Under the pieces are notes generated by a model. It searched no databases and was not told where the DNA came from. It was given only the letters and a program-made list of their open reading frames with translations. 64,000 nt of DNA, from the NCBI GenBank assembly GCA_937889015.1, contig CALARR010000058.1:1-64000 (forward strand). Reading direction: 5' to 3'. Positions 26,895 to 36,104 of the stretch are shown one piece after another. The first letter of the stretch is position 1. Each line of letters starts with the position of its first letter. The position numbers were made by a program, and so were the translations under genes. The DNA is from an uncultured Planctomycetales bacterium (GTDB lineage Bacteria; Planctomycetota; Planctomycetia; Pirellulales; Thermoguttaceae).

Positions 26895-28193
26895 ATGGCC
26901 AAGAGTCGCCTGGAAAAACGCTCCGCGCATGCGACCAAGCCCCGTCGCCGACGTGCGGCGCGGCGCGGCGCTCGGCCCGCGGCGACGGGCAGTCATGCGG
27001 GGCGCTGTTTGGCGGAGGAGGCGGTCCAGGTGCGGTCCACGGGGGCCAAGAAGGTGCTCGTGGTTCATCCGGTCGGCGATCCTCAGCAAATGCCTTTCTT
27101 GCGTGGCATCAGCGACTACGCCGGGCAACGCGGCTGGATTCTGCAGATCAATCCCGAACTGTTCAGCCCCGCTTTGCGCGATCTGGTGGGCTGGCCGGGC
27201 GACGGCGTGATCGCCGCGCTGCGCACGAAGGAGGAAGTGGCCGACGCGCGTTCGCTGCAACTGCCGGTGGTGAATCTGGCGGGCGCCATCCGCGACACAG
27301 GATTGCCGCGCGTGATGGTCGATCAGGAGGCGATGGGCCGGTTGGCCGCCGAGCATTTCATGTCCTGCGGCTTGACGCGGTTTGCCTACTGCGGCGAGCG
27401 CGATGTGTGGTACTCGCAGCAGCGCCGCGACGGATTCATGAACCGCCTGGCGGAAGAAGGCCTGGAGTGCTCGGTGTTCGAATGGGGCACGCACTTTGGC
27501 CGGCGCAATCCCTGGTACGCATGGATGGAGCCGACCGAAGCCTGGCTGAAGAGCCTGCGCCCGCCGGTCGGTTTGTTGGCCGTTCACGACTATGCGGCCA
27601 CGATCCTGGTGGACGCCTGTTTGCGTCTGGGACTGCGCGTGCCGGAAGAAGTGGCGGTGATGGGCGTGGGCAACGACACCATCACCTGCGAGTTTTGCGC
27701 CGTGCCGTTGAGCAGCATCGCGCGGAGCAATCGCGAGGTGGGCTACGAATCCGCGGCGCTGCTTGATCGGCTCATGGCCGGCGAGGCCTGGCCCCAACAG
27801 GACCTGCTCGTGCCGCCGGAAGGCGTGGTCAAGCGGCGTTCGACCGACGTGGTGGCGGTCGAAGATCCGCAAATCGCCGCCGCCGTGCGCTACATCCACG
27901 AGCACTTGAGCGCGCGGCTGAGCGTGGAGACCCTGGGCGAGACGCTGTGCATTTCGCATCGCTCGCTCGATCTGCGGTTCAAGAAGTGCCTGGGCTGCAC
28001 GCCGCGGGACTACATCTGGCGGACGCGTGTCGAACGCTCCAAGCGTCTGTTGGCGGGCGATGCGCGGGCCAAGTTGCACCAGGTGGCCAAGGCCTGCGGA
28101 TTCACGGGGGCCCGGCACCTGCGCGCGGTGTTCCAACGCGTCACCGGCCTGACGCCGGCCCAGTTCCGCCGCCAGCCGCGTGAAGTGTTTTAG
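26895..28193 (+). CDS. XylR-like AraC-family transcriptional regulator
   Basis: A 432-residue regulator from ATG 26895, where the basic leader and coding bias begin. The N-terminal half is a periplasmic-binding-protein-like sensor (VLVVHPVGDPQQMPFLRGI, DGVIAALRTKEEV, AVMGVGNDTITCEF), which in XylR binds a pentose. The C-terminal 100 residues are a double helix-turn-helix AraC domain (VETLGETLCISHRSLDLRF and QVAKACGFTGARHLRAVFQR, ending TPAQFRRQ). It likely senses a sugar and may control the divergent oxidoreductase or the catabolic genes to its right; that is inference from position. It is bracketed by oppositely oriented R1 sequences. Confidence 0.9.
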   Translation: MAKSRLEKRSAHATKPRRRRAARRGARPAATGSHAGRCLAEEAVQVRSTGAKKVLVVHPVGDPQQMPFLRGISDYAGQRGWILQINPELFSPALRDLVGWPGDGVIAALRTKEEVADARSLQLPVVNLAGAIRDTGLPRVMVDQEAMGRLAAEHFMSCGLTRFAYCGERDVWYSQQRRDGFMNRLAEEGLECSVFEWGTHFGRRNPWYAWMEPTEAWLKSLRPPVGLLAVHDYAATILVDACLRLGLRVPEEVAVMGVGNDTITCEFCAVPLSSIARSNREVGYESAALLDRLMAGEAWPQQDLLVPPEGVVKRRSTDVVAVEDPQIAAAVRYIHEHLSARLSVETLGETLCISHRSLDLRFKKCLGCTPRDYIWRTRVERSKRLLAGDARAKLHQVAKACGFTGARHLRAVFQRVTGLTPAQFRRQPREVF

Positions 28194-28194
28194 A

Positions 28195-28224
28195 ACCGGT
28201 CCGAAAGCCTGTCGGCAGCTCAGT
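28195..28224 (+). repeat. Dispersed element R1, truncated copy D
   Basis: Directly after the regulator's stop, 30 bases (starting ACCGGTCCGAAAGCCTGTCG) match the left part of R1 copy E, including GGCAGCTCAGT. The core and right arm are missing. Confidence 0.7.
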
Positions 28225-28256
28225 GAGATTGATGTCGACAGGGTCACTCGCTGCGG

Positions 28257-29702
28257 CTACAGCGATTTCAACTCGGCCAGCATTTGGAGGAGGTTCCGCG
28301 TGAGGATCACGGAGGTGTCTTCCGCGAAATGCGCGCTGGTGAACCAGGTTTCGTAGCCGCCCAGTTGGTGCTGGTGCGGCGGGGGCAGATAGCCGTGGCT
28401 GCCGTTGGCCAGCGAAATGAGGAAGGTGCGCGGGAAAGGGCTGGCCCGCTTGATTTCCAGGCCGATCTCCACCAGCACTTCAAAGGGCATGGAAACGATG
28501 GCCTGATCGCCGATGCGAAGGGCTTGGACCATCACGCTCTGGGGCGACGTCTCCTCGTCGGCAGCGCGGAGAACGTGCTCGACCACCGACGAGCAGCGTT
28601 TGTTGATGGCGTCGCGCTGTTTGCGCGAGAGGGTCATCAGTTGGCGTGCGCGCTGGACATCTTCCTCAGAGGGTTTGCGGTAGTGGATTGTCACCTCGCG
28701 CTGTAGGATGGCGAGCGTCGGGTTGTCGGCGTAGTTCTCGATCTTTCGCACCGCGCGCCACGCCGCGTCGGCGGTCTTGGTGGCAACGACGCGCACCTGC
28801 TCGAATGGAGCGCGCGGGGGTCGGCGGCCGTCGAAGTCGATATTGTTGATGTCGCCGCTGGCCCCGTTGGTCATCATCGCCACGAAGTTCTGCGGCGGAT
28901 TGGATCCGCCGATACGGTAGGGCATGACACGGCAGAACTCGCCGAAATAGTCGGCCGAAGCCATGCCCACCTCCTTGCCGTTGGCCTCGACCACGCTGGG
29001 CATGCCGCCCACGTAGTGCAGGGCATAGTTGGCCAGCAGCCCCAGTGGGCGGCCGCGCCGCGTGCGCACGTCGATGACGCAGACCTGGGGATCGGTGGGG
29101 CCCGCGGGTTTGAGCAGGTGCTGCCGTGGGGCGTTGGTCCGCACCTGATCGAATCCGTCCAGGGGATTCTTGTCCATGGTTCCTTCCTTGAGGAACCACC
29201 GCCGGTTGTAGACCTCGGTCGGTTCTTCGTCCGAGGCATAGCCGACCTTGGCCGGTTCGAGCGACTGGATCGCCCGGGTCAAGGCCTCGACCAGTCCCTC
29301 GCGGCGCTTGGTCTGGTAGGCGATGCGTCCGGGCGAAGTGTCGCCGCCCTTGGGGGCGGTGTGGGTGTGCGTGCCGCAGACGAGCATGTGCTCGGGCTTC
29401 CATCCGGTTCGTTCGGCAACCACGGACTTGGCCTCATCGGTCCAGTCGCGTCCCACGCCGATCGCATCCACGACCGCGAGCACCGCGCGACGCTCGCCGT
29501 TCTGCAGCGCCACGGCGCGCACGTGGAGCGGATCGTGGACGTACTTCGACGGCCCGGAACGGAGTTGCATGGGAAAGACATCGGGCGTGATGTCGACCAC
29601 AGCAGTGCCCGCGAGCAATCCCGGCGGAGTCGCGGCCTTGATCAGCGGGAGCGGGGCAAGGAGGGTCGCCACAAGGAACAGGGGCAGGATTCTCGTTTTC
29701 AT
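28257..29702 (-). CDS. Secreted neutral/alkaline ceramidase-like protein (N-terminal domain only)
   Basis: A 481-residue protein from ATG 29702, selected because it opens with a signal peptide (MKTRILPLFLVATLLAPLPL); a longer frame exists upstream. It matches the ceramidase N-terminal domain: LAGTAVVDITPD near residue 30, CGTHTHTAPKGG near 110, and a late LANGSHGYLPP segment. In characterised neutral ceramidases the nucleophilic Ser sits in a G-D/N-x-S-P-N motif; the matching place here reads GDINNI, so ceramidase activity is doubtful. The C-terminal immunoglobulin-like domain of true ceramidases is absent. It could hydrolyse another amide or ester. Confidence 0.82.
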   Translation of the reverse strand: MKTRILPLFLVATLLAPLPLIKAATPPGLLAGTAVVDITPDVFPMQLRSGPSKYVHDPLHVRAVALQNGERRAVLAVVDAIGVGRDWTDEAKSVVAERTGWKPEHMLVCGTHTHTAPKGGDTSPGRIAYQTKRREGLVEALTRAIQSLEPAKVGYASDEEPTEVYNRRWFLKEGTMDKNPLDGFDQVRTNAPRQHLLKPAGPTDPQVCVIDVRTRRGRPLGLLANYALHYVGGMPSVVEANGKEVGMASADYFGEFCRVMPYRIGGSNPPQNFVAMMTNGASGDINNIDFDGRRPPRAPFEQVRVVATKTADAAWRAVRKIENYADNPTLAILQREVTIHYRKPSEEDVQRARQLMTLSRKQRDAINKRCSSVVEHVLRAADEETSPQSVMVQALRIGDQAIVSMPFEVLVEIGLEIKRASPFPRTFLISLANGSHGYLPPPHQHQLGGYETWFTSAHFAEDTSVILTRNLLQMLAELKSL

Positions 29703-29836
29703 GGCGGAAACGCACCTGGGAAGAAGTGTGAGGATTCGTACGGAGACGAACCGAACGTCGTCTGTGAGAATACCTTGCGGCCAAGCCGCGCACAAGAATG
29801 GAGTAAGATAGTCGCGAAGGCGGGGGGGCTAGATCG

Positions 29837-31240
29837 TCAGCCGCCCGGTGGCTCGTTTTCGCGGTCCACGAGCACGACGCGCAGATCGCAGACGTTGGTG
29901 TGCGTCGGTCCGGTGCGGATCAGGGCCTGCAACCGCTGGAAGAAGCGATAGGCGTCGTTGCGTGCCAGGAAGTCGGCTGGGTCCAGTCCCAGCCGTTGGC
30001 TGGCGGCGATTGTCTCGGCGTCGGCCCAGGCGCCGGCGGCGTCGGTGGGGCCGTCTTCGCCGTCAGTCCCGCCGGACAACAGCAGCAAGCCGGCTGCTCC
30101 CTCCAGGCCCAAGGCCTCGATCGCCGCCAGGACGAGTTGCTGATTGCGGCCGCCCAGCCCGCGCCGGCTGGCGGGCGCTAAGCGAACGGTTGGCTCGCCT
30201 CCGCTGACCAGGCAGTCAGGGCCAGACTGGACGCGCATCTGTCGTCCCAAGCCGGCTAGGTGTCGTCCCACTTCCTCGGCGGCTCCTTCCGACGCCCGGG
30301 CCGAGATCATGGCCGGCGAATAGCCCAAACGCACCGCTTCCAGGCCTGCCGCGTCGACGGCGGTGGCATTGTTGCCGATCACGAGGTTGATGACGCGCGC
30401 GTCTTGTGAGGACGGTCGGCCAGTGCGGCCGTCTTCCGGGCGGTTCTGGCCGGTGGCGGCTTTCTTCTGGAGGTACTCGAACACGCTGGTCGCGATGGGC
30501 GCTTGGCGCGCCTGGAATTGTTCCAACACGGCCAGGGCGTCTTGCGGCGTGCCGGTGTCGGGCACCGTGGGGCCAGAGGAGATGATGTCCAACGGATCGC
30601 CCAGCACGTCGGAGATGATCAAGGCCACCAGCGTGCCGGCGCGACAGGCGCGAGCCAGCCCCCCGCCTTTGATCTGGCTGAGCTGTTTGCGCACCGTGTT
30701 GAGTTGTTCGATATTGGCCCCGGCCGCACTCAAGTGCCGCGTCACGGCGAGCTTGTCTTGCAGGGAAATTCCCGCGACAGGCGCGGGCAGCAGGGCCGAG
30801 CCGCCGCCGGAGATCAGGCACAAGCACACGTCCTGCGGACGAAGCTGCCCGAGACGCTGCAGGATCTCTGCCGCACCGGCTGCCGCCTCGGCGGTGGGCT
30901 CGTTGACACCGGCGGGCCGGGCAGGATGAAGGTGGATGTGCCGCGTAGGCCGCCGGCAATCGGCCGGCACATTGACCCAGCCGCACGCCTGGTGCTGGCG
31001 GAGAAAGTTCTCGCCCAGCGCCTCTTCGATGCCTAGGGCCATGCCAGCCCCGGCCTTGCCCGCGCCTACGACTGCCAGGCGTGCGTCCGGCGCAAGCTCG
31101 ATTTCCTCGTCGCCCACGCGGAGCAGCGACCCTTCGGCGGAGACCGCCTTACGGATCAGGCTTTCGGAGCGGACGGCCGCGACCCCAGCCTGCCAGATGG
31201 CGAGGGCATCGCGGCGAAGCTGTTGGGCAGTGCGTGTCAT
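29837..31240 (-). CDS. Glycerate 2-kinase (DUF4147/MOFRL family)
   Basis: A 467-residue kinase of the GckA/TtuD type, which makes 2-phosphoglycerate from glycerate in the serine or hydroxypyruvate route and in glyoxylate or sugar-acid use. The N-terminal DUF4147 domain shows AVVGAGKAGAGMALGIEE (about 55-72) and the glycine-rich CLISGGGSALLPAP. The C-terminal MOFRL part shows LLLLSGGTDGEDGPTDAAGA. It follows the ceramidase-like gene in the same direction, with 134 bases between coding regions. The hydroxypyruvate isomerase-like gene at 18970 would feed the same pathway if its substrate is hydroxypyruvate. Confidence 0.92.
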   Translation of the reverse strand: MTRTAQQLRRDALAIWQAGVAAVRSESLIRKAVSAEGSLLRVGDEEIELAPDARLAVVGAGKAGAGMALGIEEALGENFLRQHQACGWVNVPADCRRPTRHIHLHPARPAGVNEPTAEAAAGAAEILQRLGQLRPQDVCLCLISGGGSALLPAPVAGISLQDKLAVTRHLSAAGANIEQLNTVRKQLSQIKGGGLARACRAGTLVALIISDVLGDPLDIISSGPTVPDTGTPQDALAVLEQFQARQAPIATSVFEYLQKKAATGQNRPEDGRTGRPSSQDARVINLVIGNNATAVDAAGLEAVRLGYSPAMISARASEGAAEEVGRHLAGLGRQMRVQSGPDCLVSGGEPTVRLAPASRRGLGGRNQQLVLAAIEALGLEGAAGLLLLSGGTDGEDGPTDAAGAWADAETIAASQRLGLDPADFLARNDAYRFFQRLQALIRTGPTHTNVCDLRVVLVDRENEPPGG

Positions 31241-31388
31241 GATGCGGCTTCCAGGAGCCCTATTCTATCGGCTACCCTGCGCGCACGCGAGCCGTCCCCC
31301 CACCCTGGACGCAAGCCGGGCGAGGTATGGTTCGTTGATTCCGCTCGAGCCCGATAACCTTCGCCGTCAATGGATCACGCTGCATGGG

Positions 31389-31478
31389 GCTCTGTGGCCT
31401 CGGTGTTCTCGGTGGTAGATCAGTTCCTCGTCTGTCTTGAATGCTTCTGAACCACAGAGGGCACCGAGGGCACCGAGA
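31389..31478. repeat. Imperfect inverted repeat (CTCTGTGGCCTCGGTG / CACAGAGGGCACCGAG)
   Basis: The left arm GCTCTGTGGCCTCGGTGTTC (31389-31408) continues to 31416, and an imperfect reverse-complementary arm (AACCACAGAGGGCACCGAGG) covers 31450-31478. It fills most of the gap between glycerate kinase and the GH116 gene. This type of sequence is a common bacterial intergenic repeat. Confidence 0.75.
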
Positions 31479-31520
31479 TCAGAGTCGGAAACGGGTGATA
31501 GGACGGCGGTGCGCGCGCCA

Positions 31521-34500
31521 TCAACCGCAGGTCAACTCGACCTCCAGCCGCTGGCCGGCGGTGAGGGTCGCGCTGTCGGCCAGTTGCAGGACGACACGCG
31601 TGCCTTCTTGCTGCATGCGGTGCGGCAGGTCCTTGCCGGCCAGGCGCACGACCGCGTGCGTCACCGGTTTGCCCTGTTCCACGGTCAGGGCCAGGGTCTG
31701 CAGGCTCAGGCGGCCGAATTTCAGGTCAATCGCGTTGCGCTGCGAGGTTGGAGTGCGCTGCTGCGCGAGGCTGCCCCAGCCTTCGGCGGCGGTGAAGGCG
31801 GCCCGGAACTGGTCCGGTCCCAATCGCGGCGTAAACCCCAGATAGCCTTTGGGGCCGTGGTATTCGAACCCGCACAGCCCCAGGAACACGCCGTAGCTGG
31901 CCAGGGCCCGGGCATAGTGATCGCCGCACTCGATTTCGTTGTACGGGTTGTGGCGTGCGGGATGATAGCGGTCGTGGATGCCGCGGCAGATGGCCAGGGC
32001 CTCGGTAAGCATGCCTTCCCAGGCCATGTGTCCGGCGACCTGGTATTCGATGCCGGTCCAGACCTCATCGCGATACAGGACCGACTGCGGTCCGAGATGT
32101 CTGGACTTGGGCCAGGTGCAGGTGAAGAGGCCTGCCTCGCCCGGGTGGGCGAACCAGCGTTGCGGCGGGTGGGCTTGGTTTTGCGGGGCGATGTCGGGGG
32201 CCCAGTTGTACTTCCAGATCGATGCGAGGGCCTTGCGCACCGCGTCGTCCGGGTAGACGTATCCCAAGCCCACCTGGTGCGCCCAGCCTTGGCCGAAGAG
32301 TTGATCGGCCAGGCAGCCGTCGGCGTATTGGTGCTTGGGATGCTCCTGCAGATCGACTTTCTGCACGAAGTATTCGCCGTTGAAGAGCTGGGCCATGGTC
32401 TGGCGCCGGCCGCTCTCGTAGATGTTGTGGCAGGTGGCGGCGAAGGCCTCGTCGCCCAGTTCGTGCGCCATCTCTTCGGCGGCGAGCAGGGCGGCCAGGT
32501 ACAGCGACCCGACCATCGTATTGGGGCCGAAGAAGTTGATGTCGTAGGTGTTGTGCTGCAGCCCTTCGATCAGCCCGTCGGCGTTGGTGTCCTGGGCGAA
32601 GAGGAACTCCAGGGTCTTGCGGATCGCGGGCCAATTGCGTTTCAAGAACGCGTTGTCGGCCGAGCACTGGTGCTCGCGATAGGCCTTGAGCACGGTGCCG
32701 GCCTGGCTGTCGCCGGCCCACATCTTGTTTTTCTCGCCGCGGAAGCGGACTTCGCCCGTATCGGCCACAAAGCCGGCTTCGGGGTTAAAGTCCTGCATTT
32801 CGCGCACGGTGCGCTCCAACTGGGGAAAGAGCCGGGCCATGGCGTGTTCGTAGTTCCAGACGTGGGCGCACGTGCCGGCGCAGCACCCCACGCCCTCCCA
32901 GGCCCAGAAGCGGCCGTTGGCCCACCATTGGCAGGTGGACGTGGCCAGGTTGGCCGTCGGCGCGAACAGCCGATCTAGCAACCAGTAGGGCAGGCTGGAA
33001 TTGTACCACGTGTCGCGCCACAGACGGGTCTGGCTGGCCAGTCGCTCGAAGTGTTGGGCCACGTATTCGGCCACGGCGCGCGCGTTGTTGAACCGCGTGG
33101 CGTAGTAGTTGCCCACCTGGGGCCGGTTGGGAAAGTGCCAGGCGACGACGAACGTGATCTGGGCTTCGGCGCCGGGCTCGATGTGCACCGACTTGGCCAA
33201 CGCGCCGCAATAGGGAGACGGAAAGTAGCTCGTGCTGCTGAATGGGATGTCGAGATCCGCGGAGAATCGGTCGTCAGGCCCGGTCGCTGTGGGACCGACG
33301 AGGCGGGGCGAAAGCTGGTTGGCCGTCCAGACTTTGGTGGCGACGACTCCTTGTGCATCGCCGAGCACGGCCAGGCCCATGCTGCCGAATCCCGGCTGTT
33401 GCTCCGGAGGCAAGTCGAGTGCCTCACGCGGGATGTCGCACAGCTCGATCTGGTCCACGTTGACGTGGCCCCAGCCCTCGGAGCTTTGGTCGACGATTTC
33501 GAGCTGGGCCTGTTTGCCTTGCAGGTCGTCGAGGCGCCAGGACTGCCACTCCAGTCGTTCGTTGTTCTTGCCGACGGCCGTGCGGAGCACCTTGCCGTCG
33601 ACCAGCAGGTTCATGCAGGTCTGGCCAGCGTGCTTGCCGCCGCCGATCAGGAAGCACAGGAACCGCCGCTCGATGGCAAACGGCGGCGAGGTGAGCTTGC
33701 CCTGCGGCTTGTCGCCGCGGATGAAGGTGTTGACCAGCCCCTTACCCTGAAAACCGCTGACCGGTTGCTGGCGGCCGATGGTACCGGTGGCCGGCGCCGC
33801 GCCAAAGGCCTCGCCCTCGACCGTCCACTTGCCGTAGGCGCCGCCTTCGAAGTCGGCCAGCACGATCGGCTGGCGCTTGGGACGGGAGGCGGGAAAGGTC
33901 CGGACCGAGGCCAGGAACATGGTCATCCGCTCGCTGCGTAGGATCTCGTTCAACGGCTCGCAAGGGACGAACTCGCCGCAGGCGCGTTTCACGACGTTTT
34001 CCAGCAACCCGACCAGGGCCGCCTCGACCGGTTGCGCCGAGGCGTTCTTCAAGGTGAAATGGAGGATCGTGGCCGGCAAGGCCGAGTCAGGCGCGTTCAA
34101 GGGGATGAAGGGGGAGAAGGCCTCCAGGCTGACCGCGACCGGGCAGTCGGTGGCGGCGTACTCCACGCGTCCGATGGGGTATTCGCCGCGAAATCGCACG
34201 GCAGGGAACCCCTCGCGGTCGAGCTTGCGGAAGATTCGCTGTGCGCCGCTACGCACGTGGAGGGCAAAGCCCTGTGCTACCTCCACGGCCGGCTTGGTGG
34301 GCGACACGTAGGTTCCGCCGCCGGTGCGGAGGTGCGCGTTGAACAGGTCCCAGTGCACCAGGCGACCATCGCCGGTGAGATAGAGTTGTCCGGCTCCGAT
34401 CCCGCCCACGGGCATTCCTACCGTGCGCTGGTCATCGCCCGAGTACCAGGTCTGCTGGCCGCGCGCGAAGAGGGACTGGACCCACTGCGGGTCGAGCTTC

Positions 34501-34688
34501 TTGTCGGCTGGAACGAAGTGGTCCACGACGTCGGACGGCTGGAAGGGTCCGGCGACATCGGCCAGGCCGCCCCAGGTGGCCAGCGCGGTCGAACCCAGTC
34601 CGACCAGGCGTACGAAATCGCGGCGATCGATGGCCGGACCGCAAGCACCAGAACACGCGCAACCTTCCGTCCGATCGTTGGTCGTCAT
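31521..34688 (-). CDS. GH116 family beta-glucosidase/glucosylceramidase-like protein
   Basis: A 1055-residue exported hydrolase from ATG 34688. A Cys-rich N-terminus precedes a twin-arginine signal (RRDFVRLVGLGSTALATWGG). GBA2_N-like sequence follows (GMPVGGIGAGQLYLTGDGRL near 90), interrupted by an insert at about 290-440 that looks like a carbohydrate-binding beta domain (VLADFEGGAYGKWTVEG). The (alpha/alpha)6 catalytic domain follows. By comparison with human GBA2, Glu598 (WAWEGVG) aligns with the nucleophile and Asp716 (HNTYDINFFGPN) with the acid/base. Both are kept, so activity on beta-glucosides, perhaps glucosylceramide, is plausible. The 3168 bases have no frameshift. Confidence 0.9.
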   Translation of the reverse strand: MTTNDRTEGCACSGACGPAIDRRDFVRLVGLGSTALATWGGLADVAGPFQPSDVVDHFVPADKKLDPQWVQSLFARGQQTWYSGDDQRTVGMPVGGIGAGQLYLTGDGRLVHWDLFNAHLRTGGGTYVSPTKPAVEVAQGFALHVRSGAQRIFRKLDREGFPAVRFRGEYPIGRVEYAATDCPVAVSLEAFSPFIPLNAPDSALPATILHFTLKNASAQPVEAALVGLLENVVKRACGEFVPCEPLNEILRSERMTMFLASVRTFPASRPKRQPIVLADFEGGAYGKWTVEGEAFGAAPATGTIGRQQPVSGFQGKGLVNTFIRGDKPQGKLTSPPFAIERRFLCFLIGGGKHAGQTCMNLLVDGKVLRTAVGKNNERLEWQSWRLDDLQGKQAQLEIVDQSSEGWGHVNVDQIELCDIPREALDLPPEQQPGFGSMGLAVLGDAQGVVATKVWTANQLSPRLVGPTATGPDDRFSADLDIPFSSTSYFPSPYCGALAKSVHIEPGAEAQITFVVAWHFPNRPQVGNYYATRFNNARAVAEYVAQHFERLASQTRLWRDTWYNSSLPYWLLDRLFAPTANLATSTCQWWANGRFWAWEGVGCCAGTCAHVWNYEHAMARLFPQLERTVREMQDFNPEAGFVADTGEVRFRGEKNKMWAGDSQAGTVLKAYREHQCSADNAFLKRNWPAIRKTLEFLFAQDTNADGLIEGLQHNTYDINFFGPNTMVGSLYLAALLAAEEMAHELGDEAFAATCHNIYESGRRQTMAQLFNGEYFVQKVDLQEHPKHQYADGCLADQLFGQGWAHQVGLGYVYPDDAVRKALASIWKYNWAPDIAPQNQAHPPQRWFAHPGEAGLFTCTWPKSRHLGPQSVLYRDEVWTGIEYQVAGHMAWEGMLTEALAICRGIHDRYHPARHNPYNEIECGDHYARALASYGVFLGLCGFEYHGPKGYLGFTPRLGPDQFRAAFTAAEGWGSLAQQRTPTSQRNAIDLKFGRLSLQTLALTVEQGKPVTHAVVRLAGKDLPHRMQQEGTRVVLQLADSATLTAGQRLEVELTCG

Positions 34689-34757
34689 GGGGCGCCTGTC
34701 TCCTTTCCGCGCAGGAATGAATGTCAGGAGTCCCTGTTGCGCAAAGTCCAAGCCGGG

Positions 34758-34932
34758 GCATCCTGAACGAAGCGAAGGATCTTATTGAGGTCCGCATTGC
34801 CAATGACCGTTCCGCGGCCGCGGGAGCCCAGGATTCCAGCCGTGCCGGCTGGAATCCAGACGGAATTGCGATCATTGGCTGCGCCGGCATCAATAAACCG
34901 GGCGGATTCTTCGCTTCGCTCAGAATGACCGA
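34758..34932 (+). repeat. Dispersed element R3 flanked by inverted arms
   Basis: Outer arms CATCCTGAACGAAGCGAAGG and the near inverse GATTCTTCGCTTCGCTCAG bracket a core (34787-34897) with GAGGTCCGCATTGCCAATGA, GGATTCCAGCCGTGCCGGC and ATCATTGGCTGCGCCGGCAT. The same core recurs at 45443-45555. It occupies the 345-base gap between the GH116 gene and the amidohydrolase gene; nothing else is seen there. Confidence 0.8.
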
Positions 34933-35033
34933 CCTCAAGGCGGCTTTCCGCAACAGAAGCTCAGGACGCTGCTGGTCTGACGATGGACTCCGGGGACGCG
35001 AGGATGGGATGGGCCTCGGCTGCCGCCGGGCGG

Positions 35034-36020
35034 CTACACCCCGTAGAACTGGGCAGCATTGTCGTGGAAGAGCTTTTTGCGGTCCACGGCGCTGCGCGGG
35101 GCCACGATTTGCCGCAAGACGGTGATCCACTGCCGCAGCGTGGCGACGCGCATGCACACCGGCCAGTCGCCGGCAAACATCACCCGGTCGGGCCCAAAAC
35201 TTTCCAGGCAGTGGTTGACGATCGGCGCCAGGTCATCGCCGGTCCAGTGATCGCGGTCGGCGCGAGAGATGATGCCCGAGATCTTGCACACGATGTTCTT
35301 GCGATTCGCCAGGGCGGCGATGTCTCGCCGCCACTGGTCGGGGTCGTGCGTGGCGGCCTCGGTAGCCGGCGAGCCGGGCCGGCGGAAGGCCTTGGGATCG
35401 GCGTTGCCGCAATGATCGAGGATGAACCGCGTGCCGGGGCACTGGTCGACCAGCTTGGCGCCCTGGGCCAGGTCCTTCACGGGCAGGCAGAGGTCGAAGC
35501 TCATGCCCAATTCGCCCAGCAGGCGGACGCCGGCCACCAAGGCCTCGCTGATCTGCACCTGCTTCTGCCCCGGCGCGGTGCGGAGGATTTCGCGCACGCC
35601 CTTGATGTACTGGTTGCCCTTGTAGCGGCGGATATAGTCGCGAAAACCTTCGCTGGCCACCTGGGCGCCGATCACCGCCGCGCGCGTCAGGCAGTTGGGT
35701 TGGCTGCACAAGCCGATGATGTAATCGGCTTCGGCCGCTTTCTGCGAGGCCTCGACGGCCACCTCCATGTAGATCGCCTTGACCACGCCCAGTCCGGCGG
35801 TGGCCTGCAGATAATCGCTCAGCAGGAAGCTGCGATTGAGGATTGGCGACGACTTGACCCAGGGCAGGCTGAGCTTGGAGAGATCCCACAGGTGTTGGTG
35901 CGTGTCGATGATCGGCGGATCGGTCCCTTCGGCCGCCGGAAGGGCAGAGATCGGCCCCAGGGCCAGACCGGCAGCGCCGGCTGCGCAGGCGCCGAGGAAG
36001 TCTCGTCGGTGGACGTGCAT
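35034..36020 (-). CDS. Tat-exported amidohydrolase-2 family protein (fuconolactonase-like)
   Basis: A 328-residue TIM-barrel metal hydrolase. The twin-arginine signal RRDFLGACAAGAAGLALG is followed at once by the metal motif IDTHQHLWD, then RFILDHCGN, VCKISGI and MFAGDWPVC. These match the lactonase subgroup that includes L-fuconolactonase and 2-pyrone-4,6-dicarboxylate hydrolase. A sugar-lactone substrate fits the carbohydrate neighbours but is not shown. The 7-base array at 36039 lies just upstream of its start and may affect its leader. Confidence 0.87.
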   Translation of the reverse strand: MHVHRRDFLGACAAGAAGLALGPISALPAAEGTDPPIIDTHQHLWDLSKLSLPWVKSSPILNRSFLLSDYLQATAGLGVVKAIYMEVAVEASQKAAEADYIIGLCSQPNCLTRAAVIGAQVASEGFRDYIRRYKGNQYIKGVREILRTAPGQKQVQISEALVAGVRLLGELGMSFDLCLPVKDLAQGAKLVDQCPGTRFILDHCGNADPKAFRRPGSPATEAATHDPDQWRRDIAALANRKNIVCKISGIISRADRDHWTGDDLAPIVNHCLESFGPDRVMFAGDWPVCMRVATLRQWITVLRQIVAPRSAVDRKKLFHDNAAQFYGV

Positions 36021-36038
36021 GTTACGCTCCGCAAGTGG

Positions 36039-36094
36039 ATGTCGGATGTCGGATGTCGGATGTCGGATGTCGGATGTCGGATGTCGGATGTCGG
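36039..36094. repeat. Heptanucleotide tandem array ATGTCGG x8
   Basis: Eight perfect copies of ATGTCGG run without interruption, starting 19 bases upstream of the amidohydrolase start codon and ending 10 bases from the stop of the DUF5060/DUF4038 gene. It is the second heptanucleotide array in the window. Confidence 0.95.
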
Positions 36095-36104
36095 GACGCG
36101 CCGG

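Noticed and set aside
34740..35157. Open frame over R3 with a LLMPAQPMIAIPSG-type peptide
   Set aside because: The same peptide-like frame recurs only because the DNA repeat does; it lacks any supported start or conservation signal.
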